Below are positions 10,791 through 22,215 of a DNA stretch of 64,000 bases, one piece after another. Under the pieces are notes generated by a model. That model did no database searches, was not told the DNA's origin, and saw nothing but the letters and a program-made list of their open reading frames with translations. This DNA comes from Castor canadensis. Lineage: Eukaryota > Chordata > Mammalia > Rodentia > Castoridae. The translations under genes and the position numbers were made by a program. The stretch's first letter is position 1, and every line of letters begins with the position of its first letter. The DNA lies in assembly GCF_047511655.1 (NCBI RefSeq), contig NC_133402.1:62934951-62998950 (forward strand). Direction: 5' to 3'.

Positions 10791-12139
10791 ACTTTTAAAA
10801 TTAAAGTTAATAGTATTAAAATCACCATTAGGAAAAGAGGGCTTGAGTGGATTTCGGTTTTGGCCTGGGGGTTGTAGAAAACTGAAGGGTACTCTCCCTC
10901 CATTTTCACTCACTAGGATTAGATAGCTGAGGTCAGCTCTGCAATGTACTGGTCTGAATTTTCACTGCTTGCTTAGGATCCTGGAATTGGCTCTTTTCTT
11001 GTTTCTGCCCCACACTGAATGAGCTGGGGAGAGGTGTGAGTGTGTTATGGGTGAATTAGCAGAGCTAATTCATGAGCCTCAGGGCTTGTTCTAGTTCCAA
11101 ATATCTCAAATACCTAGAAGTTGGAGAATAATGACAAAAATGACTCAGTGTGAATTTTGGCAGGAAGGCATGAGGCTTTTGCAAAGTGTCTTTAAATGGT
11201 AGTGATGTCTAGGAAAGGTTACTGCCTGAAATGTCCCGACTCTCAGCTCAAAGTGAGTGGCAGAAAGAATTCTCTTGTAAGGTGGTCTGCATCTAATTCC
11301 CATGACTGACAGAGCTCATACTACCTTTTGCACTGTTTTTTTTTTTTTGCTTTTCTCTATTAAGGGCCTCAACTACTTTTTCCTTGTTCACTTTTTCCTA
11401 GAATCCTCAGCTTGTCGATGATAAATAGTGCTTGGGAACAGTTTTAATACTCACCCATGCCACCAGCTGAGAAACTCAGTTGAAGGATTTCCTTGCCTGT
11501 CTGTTTCAGAGTGTTGCTTATGCTGTGTGGCTGCCTTGACCTTGGCTAAGCTGGTGAATAGCTTCTTATGTTTCAGCTCTCTGCCTGCACTGGAATTTGA
11601 TCTGGCTGGTTTGCTGGGCAGTCCTTTAGACCTGGCTGAGGACTTCAGGCCGCTGTTGTCAAGCCCATGGACTAGACAAGTGAGTGAATCTTCCTAGCCC
11701 TCGATGCTGGGCTCTTGACAACTGCAGATGTGTGGCCATCCTGCCATGGGTAATGGGCCATGACCACTCAATGGTGCAAAGTCTCATCTCCAAAACTTCA
11801 CCTGTAGCTCTTGTGTGTGCACACGTGCATGCACATACAGGCCTGATTCTGTTCATGGAGACATTCCTTGGAGCTCAGGATGGTGCATTTTTAAGAAGAA
11901 GACTGTCTATTCCAAGTGCTTCTTGTAACCCTGCAAAGGAAACCTGCTAGTTACTAGGGATGGCCAAGTACCGTGGCCAGAGCTGACATTTGTTGGGCGT
12001 TTCTGATGGGCAGTACAACGCTTAAGGTCTGTGAGAAGGGGCAGGTGGGTTTATGAGGAAGCTTCTAAGTTCTAGAAGCTTAGCTGTCAACTACCTTTAT
12101 TATTTCCCTCTTTTGGTTATTAAGAAAATGCATGGGTTC
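10791..12139. other. Unassigned sequence
   Basis: About 1.35 kb without a confident assignment. The segment 11430-11900 has a slightly higher GC content and an 89-codon frame followed by a 'gacaagtgagtg' donor-like site. There is no convincing acceptor pairing or known protein similarity that I can see, so no exon is called. A T11 run lies near 11339-11349. Confidence 0.4.
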
Positions 12140-12345
12140 CTGGATCAGGCAGACATAGGCTTGAAAGCAGAATTTGCCAATTAGACAGTTTGACCTTGAC
12201 TTTGGGTTAAGTTGCTTACTCTCTCTGAATCTGCTTTTTTTGCCTAAGGAAATGAAAAAGAAAAACCAAAAAAAAAAAAAAAAAACAAAAAAACCTTAAT
12301 TCAGAGGGTTGTTGGAGGATTGGATGAATTCACTGCACCATTCAA
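12140..12345 (+). repeat. MIR, plus strand, with internal A-rich run
   Basis: Sense MIR order: 'caggcagacataggcttgaa', 'gacagtttgaccttgacttt', 'gttgcttactctctctgaat' and the final 'gagggttgttggaggattgg'. A homopolymer-rich stretch of A with a few C residues (about 12257-12295) expanded inside it. Confidence 0.75.
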
Positions 12346-12439
12346 TGCTCAATAAGTATTTCGTTTTCCTTTTCAAAAAATGCAAGTGTCAAATCAAGGA
12401 TTCTCAAAATACAATGTGTGCTTATCAATGAACACTGCC

Positions 12440-12795
12440 TGTCTGAGTTTATTATGGGTGCCAAATCACTGAGTGATTTATAAACCACAGAAATTTATTT
12501 TTCACAGTTCTAGAGATTGAAAGTCAGGAAGCAGAGTTACCAGGACGGTTGGGTTCTGGTGGGAGCCCTCTTCCGAATTGCAGACTACTGTCTTCTTGCT
12601 GTGTCCTAGGACAGTGGAAGAAGCAAAAGATCTCTTTGGAGCTCTTTCAAAAGGGCACTGATCTCATTCACAAGGGTTCCATCTTCTTGGCCTCATTACC
12701 TCTCAAATGGCCCATCTAATGCCATCACTTTGAGGGCTAGGATTTTGACATATAAATTTGGTGGGGAACCCAAATACCAGAACATAGCAATCCTT
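12440..12795 (-). mobile_element. MaLR LTR, minus strand
   Basis: Antisense LTR phrases in order: 'tttattatgggtgccaaatc', 'gaaatttatttttcacagtt', 'ctagagattgaaagtcagga', 'ttcttgctgtgtcctaggac', 'gggcactgatctcattcaca' and 'tgacatataaatttggtggg'. Boundaries approximate. Confidence 0.7.
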
Positions 12796-13099
12796 CATCA
12801 CCTAATGATAAACACATCAAGTATTGGCAGGAATTAAGTAGGGAGGGTCAGAGAGGAGAAATAAGATCTTGTAGGAAGGTAGCACCAAGTAAGTGATAGC
12901 ACCAAAGATCCTGACTGTTTTATCTCATGACTTTCCCTGGGGTGAAGCCCTTTGGGGGGAAACTATTGTGTACATCTAGAAAAGAGCTCTAAGGTACACA
13001 TTGGTACACCTATTGATTTAATATCACCTAAGTTTGAAATTATTAGACAATTTATTTGACAATTTATAGCATTCTTTCCCTGGTTATTTTGAGATGAGG

Positions 13100-13293
13100 T
13101 CTTTTTTATTTCTTGGTGGCACTGGGGTTTGAACTCAGGACCTCATGCTTGCTAGGCAGGCATTCTTATTGCTTGTGCCACTCAACCAGCCCTTATAGCA
13201 TTCTTAATGACTTTCGCCTTTTGGTGCTGGAGATGGAACTCAGGGCCTTGTGTATGCTAGGCAGGAGTTGTACCATGAGCTGCACCCCAGCCT
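13100..13293 (-). repeat. Two tandem SINE tail fragments, minus strand
   Basis: 13100-13195 and 13215-13293 each contain only the antisense ID-like tail: 'actggggtttgaactcagga' with 'gcttgctaggcaggcattct', and then 'tggagatggaactcagggcc' with 'tatgctaggcaggagttgta'. They look like two independent tail-only insertions. Confidence 0.8.
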
Positions 13294-14089
13294 CATTTGT
13301 AATTATAAATTTAAATGGCATATGAAATAAGAATGTGTCTATTGATGACATCTGAGTTTTCATGATTATGGTAGCACTTTTTGTAAACAACAACAGTTTC
13401 AGGAATCTGGGGCCTTTGTTGGGATCTTGTACACTGATGTCATGTGATACAGTAACGTGAGGATTTTGAGCACTTGAAATTGGGGCTAGTTCAGACTGTG
13501 ATGTTCTCCAGGGAAAGCGCTTATAAGATCTTGAATACTTAGTACAGAAAAAAAGTAATCTAACTTATTCAAATTTTAAAAATTGATTATATGTTGAAAT
13601 GATAACACATTTTGGATAAGTTGGCTTAAATAAACCATATTGTTACAATTCATGTCACTCTTTTCAATTTTTAATTGTGGCCTCTAGACATTTCACATTT
13701 TCACATGCAGCTCACACTACACTTCTAAATGGTTCGGCCTTAGAAATCTGCCCTTGATGGTCATTGGCTGTGTCCCTGAAACACTGGACGCCCTGCCACC
13801 AGCAAAAATTTGGTTTCGATGTTGAGACTGATGATATGGGTCTGAAAAGGTTTGTAGTTCAGATAATGGGACTTTCTGGAGAGAGCAAGGTGGTTTCCAG
13901 GGAGGTCCCAAAATGGCTCAAGAGCAGAGGAAGGAGGCTAGCATGGGGTTTTGGCAGTTATGGAATGAGGCCAGGGTGAGCATTCTTGCACGCTGGAGGG
14001 TTATGTGGTTTGAAACTCTACCCAGTGACCCCCAGGCTGCCTTATCAGTGTTCCCAGATGTGGAGCAGAAGAGCAAGAGGGAGGGGCGA
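13294..14089. other. Unassigned sequence
   Basis: Roughly 800 bases of unassigned DNA, with AT-rich segments at 13540-13680. No supported feature. Confidence 0.4.
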
Positions 14090-14260
14090 AGCTTAAAAGT
14101 GTCTGTTTCAAGTGCTGACAATAAACAAATAAGACTTATTATATTATCTAATTCAGTGCCTTCATTCTACCCATGAGACTCAGAATCAGATATGATTTGC
14201 CAGGGCTCCATGGCTAGGTAGTGGCTCTGTTGGCACTGGAATTCAATCCTCTGCAAACCA
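14090..14260 (-). repeat. MIR, minus strand
   Basis: Antisense core: 'ttctacccatgagactcaga', 'tgatttgccagggctccatg', 'gctaggtagtggctctgttg' and 'gcactggaattcaatcctct'. These are degraded equivalents of MIR's 'cttgcccaaggtcacacagc', 'tagtaagtggcagagctggg' and 'attcgaacccagg'. Confidence 0.65.
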
Positions 14261-15117
14261 GAAACTTCCCCTCTCCTCTATAGCTCCTCATGGAAAGCCA
14301 CTTAAAGGACAAGCTGATTCTTTCTCCAGGGGATGGTTGCCATGTTTTGTGGGCAGAAGCAGTGCTGATGGACAGTGGTGAGGCATAGCGTCAGCTACCA
14401 GGGTCTCTTTCATGAGAACTGCTCCAAGCCAACTCTGCTGATGTTTATTGACAAGGTGGATCAGGAAAGTGACCTGAAACTTAAATACTAACTCAACAGA
14501 AGATGAAACGGAAACGAAAAGGAAGTCAAGAGTCTAAAGAAACCCCAAACCAAAACCAAATCCGTAAACACAGAGTGGGCCTCATGCCTCTCTTCTGTTA
14601 ACATTAAAGGAGCTTTGAATCCAGCCAGAAAGTTCCCATACCTATATTCTGCTTGAGTATTAAAAACTTCTAAGAGAGGTTATTAGTCCAGGGACAGAGG
14701 TATCCCCTTGCAGGAGAAGAGCCTAAATGCTTTAGAAAGAAAAGGAAATAAACTTATTGCAGTTTGCTTTAATACTTCCAGGAGAGCAGTTTTGAACATA
14801 CAGCCTGCATTTTGAAAGTCGTGAATTCTTAAAAAGTCACCTGGGAAGGGACTGGCTCTAAAACTGGAATCTTTGCTTGGCTTCTCTGAAGAATCAGTAG
14901 GTTAGTATTTGCTGTTTATTGCGCCACAGAAAGAGAAATCTAAATTTGTTTTGATTTTTCTGATTCTCTTTAACTCTGAAAGTAGAGTAGACTTCTCAGT
15001 GGAAGCGACTTTGGGTAGTCTCAGATCATTCATTGCCAGTTTCAACTGACAGTGGCTGGATACCTGCTGTCTTCTAGGAAGAACAAAGGATGGAAAGAGA
15101 TAATTAGGAGCTAGATT
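14261..15117. other. Unassigned unique sequence
   Basis: Unassigned apart from the IRF-like motif at 14505-14520. Contains a few purine-rich segments and no splice-flanked coding frame. Confidence 0.4.
14505..14520 (+). promoter_or_regulatory. Possible IRF/ISRE-like site
   Basis: The 16-base string 'gaaacggaaacgaaaa' contains the interferon-regulatory-factor core GAAANNGAAA in a run of three GAAA-type units, preceded by 'acagaagat' and followed by 'ggaagtc'. It lies in otherwise unassigned sequence with no recognised promoter nearby. Motif presence alone does not show function. Confidence 0.35.
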
Positions 15118-15465
15118 TCGAACTGAGTACCAGTGGCTCACGCTTGTAATCCTAGCTATTTGGGAGGATGAGATCAGGAGGATCACTGTGCAGGCCAGCC
15201 TGGGCAAATAGTTTGAGACACGCCATCTCAACCAATAGCTGAGAGTGGTGGTGTGCACCTGTCATTCCAGCAATGGTGGTAAAGGTAAAATAGGAGAATC
15301 GAGGCTCAGGTGGGCCTGGGAAAAAAGCGAGACCTTATCTCCAAAATAACCAAATCAGAAAAGGCTTGGAGGTATGGCTCAAGCAGTAGAGCTCCTGTTT
15401 AATATATGTGAAGTCCTGAGTTCAAACCCTAGTACTATTTAAAAAAAACCAAAACCCCAAACCAA
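15118..15465 (+). repeat. Full-length dimeric SINE, plus strand
   Basis: Sense order is complete: head monomer ('gagtaccagtggctcacgct', 'tgtaatcctagctatttggg'), second monomer ('gtggtggtgtgcacctgtca'), then the ID-like tail ('ggaggtatggctcaagcagt', 'tcctgagttcaaaccctagt') and an A-rich end. The tail keeps degraded Pol III A- and B-box equivalents. Confidence 0.9.
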
Positions 15466-15589
15466 CCAACCTCTCTCCCCAGACTCCAGAGAACTCCGTA
15501 AGTATTTTCACATAGAGTGAATCCTTAATCATCTGATGAATGGCACTCAGTGCAGTTGACAGTCGGGTCCATGTATTTAGCACACTTCC

Positions 15590-16355
15590 CCAGGTGTGTG
15601 GGCCTCCATGTCTCTAGGCTTCTGGGAAAATATGTTTACAGAACTTCAGCCTCTCCTACTGGGATTCTTTCCAAAGTGTTGTGTCATGAATTCTGTAAGA
15701 GTCTCCTTATATCAGGAAACTCTTTTTTGGCACATTTTTATATTCTACCCTCACGGTCAGTATCACTTGATCCACCATTTCATTCATTCTCTTACAGTCG
15801 GCTGTCACATGTTGGCAAGAAGATAGATTGACTTGGTCAGTTGTCATTTGCCATCTTGTGCCATCAGTCATCTCAGTGTTGACTTAATGGGTCATGTCCA
15901 CAAGTTTCCATGGTGACTGAGATGGGGCTATGGATGCACATAACTGCAGGCACTTACATCACCAGGGCTGTTCTAGCTACTATTACCACTGGACGTCCAA
16001 CCCAGCAACAACAGACACCAATGTTACGTCCCAATGTTCATTGATGACAGGTTGACTGGTTAGGCTACTTTCACACTGGAAGAGGTGGAGGTGAAGGTAG
16101 TGCATTTTCACTAAACTCAACATACTTACCAGGCCTTTCCCACAGGGCTGAGCCAGCACTGCTAACTAAGGACTTACCAAACATTTTGCCCACTAAAGTT
16201 CTATAAAGCTTTTTACCGGACCGAGGAGCCCATTTTACACTAAAAGAAGTATGACAGTAGGCATATAGTCATAGGAGCTATGATCTATGCACTGTATCCT
16301 CTAGAAGCTTCCAGCCCTGATAGAGCAATAAAATAGCCTTTTGAGAGTATAGTGG
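15590..16355 (+). mobile_element. ERVL internal relic, pol integrase region (plus strand, part 1)
   Basis: From about 15790 the nucleotide phrases follow those I recall for mammalian ERVL internal sequence just upstream of and across the integrase region, for example 'tcatttgccatcttgtgcca', 'tctcagtgttgacttaatgg' and 'catggtgactgagatggggc'. The frame is broken by several stops and shifts, so it is a dead relic. A SINE inserted at 16357 separates this part from the downstream dUTPase-like part. No LTR is recognised at the left end, and the upstream limit is uncertain. The assignment rests on remembered consensus, not a search. Confidence 0.6.
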
Positions 16356-16356
16356 A

Positions 16357-16572
16357 GGGCTGGGTATAGTGGCTCACACCTGTAATCGCAGCTACCTAGG
16401 AGGTATAGATCAGGAGGGTCATGATATGAGGCTGACCCTGGGCAAAAAGCCCAAGACCCTATCTGGAAAATAACTAAAGCAAAAAGGGCTGAGGGGGAGG
16501 CCTCAAGGGGTAGAGTATTTCTCTAGTAAGTGTGACATCCTGAGTTTAAAACTCCATCAAAACAAAAGAAAA
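16357..16572 (+). repeat. SINE inserted in ERVL relic, plus strand
   Basis: Head monomer ('gggctgggtatagtggctca', 'acctgtaatcgcagctacct') followed by a shortened centre and an ID-like tail ('caaggggtagagtatttctc'), ending in an A-rich stretch with 'ccatcaaaacaaaagaaaag'. ERVL-like sequence resumes after it, so this insertion postdates the provirus. Confidence 0.85.
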
Positions 16573-17560
16573 GTGTATGTCTGAGGTGCCAGTCTTTGAG
16601 AGCACACGGTGAACCAGCAGTTGTTATGTGGTTCTATGTCCCCAGTAAGTAGAGATGTGAGTCTGGAAAGAAGAGTGTGCAAGTAGGAGTGGCTCAGTTT
16701 ACTGTCATTCCCAGTGGTTCCTTTGGGAAATTTTTGTTTCTCTCTCTATAATTCTAGGTCTGTAGGTCCTTGACAGTCCACCAGGGAACCCTATATGAGT
16801 ACCATTAAACTTGAAGCTATGGGTACCATGTAGTCATATTGGAATTCTTGACCAGCAAGCAGGGAAAAGTTACTATTTGGCAGAGTTACCTTGACCATGA
16901 TGATCAGGAGATAGAACTAATGCTGCACAAAGAGGCAGAAAAGACCATGTATGGCACATTGAACCAGCTGACTCTCACCTTGCTGATTTTGAGGGAAAAT
17001 GGACAGTGTAGCACCATGGCCTAAAAAGAGCAGGGTAGCAGGAATCTAGATCTGAGAGGGAGAGGGAACTCTAGATTAGCCAAGTTGCTTACTGCCATGA
17101 GGCTTCTAGAATAAATAGGCAAGAAGGGAGATGCTGTATATCCACTGCAGCCAAGCTAACCAACCATTCCAGCTTTCCTTGAACTGCCCTGGTTTTTAAC
17201 CACTGAAAATCTCACATCCCAGGAAACCTCTACATCTTGGGTGAGCCAGGGCAATGGTTTGCACTTGTTTCAGCCTGGAATCCTGCTGTGGTGGTGGGCA
17301 CTTGTCCTACTAATTTTTATCTTGCAAGTTTCTCTAGGAAAAGGAACCAACTGGAAACCAGGAGCAGCTATTTCTAAGTGGAGTGGACTGACAAAATATG
17401 AAGCAAGTACACTGGGAGTCCCAAGGAGTGGACTGTACATGTGTACTGCAGAGTCCGTTTCCTGCAGTGTGCTATTTCATCCTCTTGGGTACAAGGCTGG
17501 ACTCTTTGGAATGGGTCACTGTGTGTAACCACTGAGGTTATTGGCTTCAACCCTCCCTTT
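16573..17560 (+). mobile_element. ERVL internal relic, dUTPase-like region (plus strand, part 2)
   Basis: Around 16780-16990 the sequence resembles the 3' end of ERVL pol, where these elements carry a dUTPase domain. A short open stretch (16839-17024) keeps a diverged dUTPase-region spacing and then ends in a stop. The rest, to about 17560, probably represents the sequence between pol and the 3' LTR, but no LTR is recognisable. It is a disrupted, non-functional copy. Confidence is moderate for the first 250 bases and low beyond. Confidence 0.5.
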
Positions 17561-18498
17561 GCCTCAGTCTACTGGTACTGCTCCATCCTTCCTATTCCTG
17601 ATCTATAGCAGAAAACACTCAAAATAATACTCATTAAAATCCTTACAAATAAGGCATAATTTGTCATATTCATATTTATTTTTCATTTTGACTACCATCT
17701 TGAATAAATTATATTTTTTGCTTTGAGTGGGATAGAGAATTCATGGTCTTTCACACATATGTACACACATATAATGTATTTCCTTTTTCGCTATCGTACA
17801 TGTTTTAATGTAATAACTTAAAGTTTCACTACTCATGGTTACTACTATATAAATATTTAAACAAAATCATCAGCGATTTTAAATAAGAGAGTGTGTGCAA
17901 GCAAGACAGGAAACACGACAGTTCTCCTGTTTCCAATCTTAGACACAATGTGTTTCGATCAACTTTAAGTATGCTCTCCATCTGTACTCAAACAGTCCCA
18001 TCCTGACCAATTGGGATCTTTTCTCACAGGTTCCTTTTACTGATCCTAATACTCTTTAATGCATTCTTACTTATTTCAGATCCATCTTGAACTTTTCTCC
18101 CCACAAGATATGGAAACTTCCAACTTTTAAGGATCATGGTTCTCTGTAGACCAAGATTTGAGTATTAGGGCGACATCTAAGCTGGTCATTGGCAAGGTAC
18201 AGCTGCTGCCACTGGGCCACTTTCATCAGTGGTAGTGTTGGAGAAGATAAAGTTGTAATTTCAATCTAATATCTCAACTGGACATGGTGTACCTTCTTTA
18301 TTCACGTTTCCATTGATCACGAAGTCGATCAAAGTTCTGTGGACTGCTAAGACATTCTACCATATTGATAGTCTTATTGATTTCTAAATGACAATTTTTT
18401 GAATAGACATTGCTATTTTATCTAAAGATAATGATAATGAAGACCTACAAGTTTAAGAGCCTTCCAAAGGCTCAGTAAGATTGGGTTCCAGCTTGTGT
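17561..18498. other. Unassigned AT-rich sequence
   Basis: About 940 bases, AT-rich at 17630-17890, lacking recognised features. It may include further decayed retroviral or LINE sequence. Confidence 0.35.
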
Positions 18499-18602
18499 GT
18501 GTGTTTTGTTTTTCTTTGGTGGGACTGGAGTTTGAACTCAGGGCTCCACATTTGCAAAGTAGGTGCTCTACTGCGTGGGTCATACCTCTAGTCCCCAGCT
18601 TG
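18499..18602 (-). repeat. SINE tail fragment, minus strand
   Basis: Antisense ID-like tail only: 'tggtgggactggagtttgaa', 'ctcagggctccacatttgc', then 'ggtgctctactgcgtgggtc'. Confidence 0.8.
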
Positions 18603-20268
18603 TGTGTTTGCAAGTCATAATGGGTCCACTGGCTTTTAGCATAGTCTAGTAGCAGGTACTGGAATTAATAACACTGACACTAAGAATGACTCTCTCTTTT
18701 GAAACGTACTCTATAGGTGTTGGAGTCCATTTTATTTTTGGCTCCAACCAGTCTCTTTCTATGCTGGATGTGGAAAGTACTATACCTAAATTCAATTTCC
18801 TTCTCATTTCCTGAGCTGTTTTTTTTTCTAGGACCAGGTGAACCACAATATTACCTGGGAAAGAAATGACTGTCTTGATAGTTGGGTCTGTGTGTGGTGA
18901 TAAAACCCCAATCCTCCCTTACCGTTGACTGGCGTAGTGTCTATCTGGTCTTCTGTTTTCGTGGTTTGAACACTAAGATTTGCTACATAATATTAACAAG
19001 CGCTACTGTGTATCTATTATAATTAATTCTTACCTGTGCGATCTGAATCTTTAGTACAGGTCACATGCCTAAAGATGGTTAGTATCACTTAGAAATGTAT
19101 ATGATTTGAAAGATAATGTTTTACCTTTCCTTTGGTAATAGACTCAAGGCATCACTTTGGTGACTTCTCAGCTCACACTAACTTACTCTTTTGGAGGACT
19201 ACTCTCTTACTCACAGGGATGTACTCTTTGCAGCCAGGTTGGTAGCAGCAGACTCTGCCTCTCTGGCTATGGTTGATTGAGCCCAGGGTAGACCCGTGAT
19301 CCCTGGTTCAGGTGGACCAACCAGCATTCTTTTCAATGGAATTTGAATTGAGAATATGTCTTTTTCCACATGGGCTGGCCTTCTGAAAAGGGAAAACACA
19401 GTCTTGGGGCTTTCCAAGTTCACCCTCTGCCCCTATGTACGTAGAGAAGTATCAAAGGCTGGCCTCAGAGGGAAGAGAAGCAGATGGTCAGAGAGTGTTC
19501 CTCTTTTTGGCTTCCCCTCCTCCCTGATCCCAACTTCCTTTAGCCTCTGGAGATTGATTCTGTACACTTAGAACCTCTTTTCCCCTTCTTTAAGCAAATG
19601 CAAGCTGTTACAACTGAGAAGACTTAACTAGGGTAGATGCCCTTTTGCTGGGTTCTACTTCTGACGCCCGAATGTGCTATATGCTATAAAACTTAACTTT
19701 CTTTCCCCACTCCCTCCCTTCCTTCCCTCCTTTTCCTTCTTCTCCCTTCCTCCGTCCCTACCTCTACTATATTTTTTCTGCAAAACTGCATTATGATTGT
19801 GTATTCAGGTGGCAGAGGTTCCCTGCTCTAACCCAAAGCCATTTTCTTGCCTGGAATCCCTAGCTTCAAACCTTAAGCTTTGAAGAGGGAAATTAAACCT
19901 CCCAGAATATAGCTCACTAGCTATTGTCTGAGGAAAATAAGCAAAGCCATTATTCTTCCCTAAGGGCAGCCTCCTCTTAGTTAAGTACATATGTTGGTTC
20001 ATTTGTGCGAGTGTCAACAGCTCCTTTTACAGAGAAGGGAATAATAAGTACCCAGAAGACAAGGGGAAACACGAAGGTATGGAGGCCCTTTACATGAGTT
20101 TCTTCATTCTTCTTTAAGATTCCTTAATATAGAAGAGAGGCTTAGCAGTCCCCTCACCTGTCAGTCAAACGGAGCAAAAATGCATGGATTTGTTTAAATA
20201 TATTTCAAGAAATCCTCACTCATATTCAATACTTTTGCTGTGTGGCAAAGGGAAAAATAACAAAAACC
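18603..20268. other. Mostly unassigned; pyrimidine tract at 19690-19770
   Basis: No confident repeat or exon. A ccct/ttcc-rich pyrimidine tract occupies 19690-19770. Two short facing frames at 19211-19571 have no splice signals worth calling. Confidence 0.4.
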
Positions 20269-20610
20269 TGGAAACAGCCACGCATGATTGGCACAACTGT
20301 AAACCCAGCTACTCAGGAGGTGATGATAGAAAGATTATGGTCTGCGGGTGGCCCAGGTGAAAGTTAGTTTTGTGTTTCAAAAATAGGCCAGAAGGGATGT
20401 GTGTGGTGGCACACTGTTGTAATCCTAGCCACTTGGGAGGTGGCAGTGGGAGAACAGCAGTTCAAGGCTGGCCTCGCCAAAAGCATGAGACCCTACCTGA
20501 AAAAGAGACTAAAGTAGAAATGACTAGGGCTGTGGCTCAAGTGGTAGAGCACTTGCCACCAAGTGCAAGGCCCTGAGTTCGATTACCAGTGCAGCAAAAC
20601 CAAACCCCAA
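20269..20610 (+). repeat. SINE pair or dimer, plus strand
   Basis: A degraded head monomer (20269-20380, 'acccagctactcaggaggtg') is followed by a better second monomer ('tgtgtggtggcacactgttg', 'gtaatcctagccacttggga'). A very well preserved ID-like tail comes next, with 'tgtggctcaagtggtagagc' and 'ccctgagttcgattaccagt', then an A/C-rich end. The tail is the best match in the window to the tRNA-derived ID core. Confidence 0.9.
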
Positions 20611-20894
20611 ATTTAATTCAGACATAGGAGGAAGTTTGGGTAAACTGTAACATATCCACACTTAGAAACTGAGCAGTTATTAAAAAGCATGATGTAGAGC
20701 AAATATTTCCCTTCCTCGTCTCCCATAAATCTAGCCCTTTCCAGGATTTTTCACTGACCACATAGCGGCCAGGGAAAAGGACTACATTTCCCAGTTTCAT
20801 TTGGGACAAGATGTAGTCTTGTAGAACGGCATCTTACAGAAGACCATTGAAAAAGTATTAAGTAAATTTAAAATGACATTCCTAATTTGACATA

Positions 20895-20990
20895 GGCATA
20901 GTAGAAAGAACTCAGAGTTGGGATCAGATGGATCTGGTTTGTCCAGTTCTATTAGTGCAATAGGATGTGAACCTTCTTTGGTATCAATTT
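20895..20990 (+). repeat. MIR 5' fragment
   Basis: 'gaactcagagttgggatcag' and 'atggatctggtttgtccagt' resemble the MIR start ('agactcaggagtctggagtcagactgcctgggttc'). Confidence 0.4.
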
Positions 20991-21594
20991 TGGCTAGGGT
21001 TTCAAGACCATGATACTTATTTCTGTGACAAAGTGAGGTCTGAGACCAGCATGCAGGACATAGAAAGTGTGTTCAAAGCCAGCTTGGGGACTCTTCCCCG
21101 CCCCCCACCCCCAACTGTCAAGGTTCTAGAAGGGTTAGAGCTCAGAAGGAAATTTTGTTTGGAAGAACTCTAGGAAGAGGTCTTTAATGGGGCCACTAGT
21201 GAGCTTGACATATGTCCCAGTGGACAGACATCTGAGTCACATCTGGGATGTCAGAATGGGGACAGACTGCTGCTGTTTCGCTTCTTGAAGGAAGGAGGAG
21301 AAGACATTGCTGAGAAGGCGATGACTTTCACAACTCAAGTGGATGGGACAGGGAATCTGTTTCCTTTTGATCAGACATTGAACATGAGAAAACTGAGGGG
21401 ATATTATCTTAAATATCAAGCAAGACGAGTGTCTGGAAGGGCTGGGAAGACCCAGCAGAAATTGCTCTTGGGTACTGCTGGACCCAGAGTCATGACCCAG
21501 TATTGTATTTTTTTGGGGGTGTCTCCTTTTTCACTCTCAAGCCTAACCAGAAATGAGCACTGGAGCCTTTGTCCTTTATTTCTTTTTTAAGTTT
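20991..21594. other. Unassigned sequence, possible MIR trace
   Basis: Contains a possible antisense MIR trace near 21375-21420 ('acatgagaaaactgaggg'). Otherwise unassigned. Frames of 68-101 codons lack splice context. Confidence 0.35.
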
Positions 21595-22215
21595 AAATTA
21601 AGTGTATTTTACCTGATATATAAAAACATAATTGTACATATTAGTGGAGTATCTGTATTGATGTTTCAATACAGGTAATGTAGTGTAATGTTAAAAGCAG
21701 AATAAACATGTCTATCTCCTCAAACTTACTATTTTTTAGTTAGAAACATTCAAAGTCCTTTCTCCCAGCTGTTTGAGATAGAGCGTACATAATGGTTATC
21801 TATAGTCACCTGTCGTGCAGGATCACACCATAATGTCTCACTCCTGTCAGACTGAAATGTAGCACCCACTGACCAGCCTCCCCCACCTCTCCACTGCCCT
21901 CTGCTCTCCCTGGCCTCTGGTAACCACTGCTCTACGTTCAGTTCCTATGAGGTCAACTTTTAAATATTCCACATGTGAGTGAGGTCATGCAGCACTTGTC
22001 TTTCTGTGTCTGGCTTATTTCATTTGACATAATGCTCTCCAGCACATCCATTGCAAATGATAGTTTATCTTTTATGTCTGAACAGTATCAGTATCCTCTT
22101 GTATATGTGCACTAAAATCCTTTGTCCATTCACTGGTTGGTGGACGCTTAGGCTGTTTCCATTTCTTGGCTATTGTGACTAGAGCTATGACAAATAAAGC
22201 AAAGTATTTTCACAA
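21595..22215 (-). mobile_element. LINE-1 3' end, minus strand
   Basis: Antisense landmarks of an old mammalian LINE-1 3' region are clear: 'cctggcctctggtaaccact', 'tcctatgaggtcaactttta', 'tgtgtctggcttatttcatt', 'gacataatgctctccagcac', 'gtccattcactggttggtgg' and 'tttcttggctattgtgacta'. Orientation follows from these being the complement of the sense end. 5'-truncated relic. Confidence 0.85.

Noticed and set aside
11428-11697. Possible exon ending at 'gacaagtgagtg'
   Set aside because: The donor-like site is reasonable, but no acceptor with a good pyrimidine tract gives a compatible open frame, and the peptide shows no familiar features.
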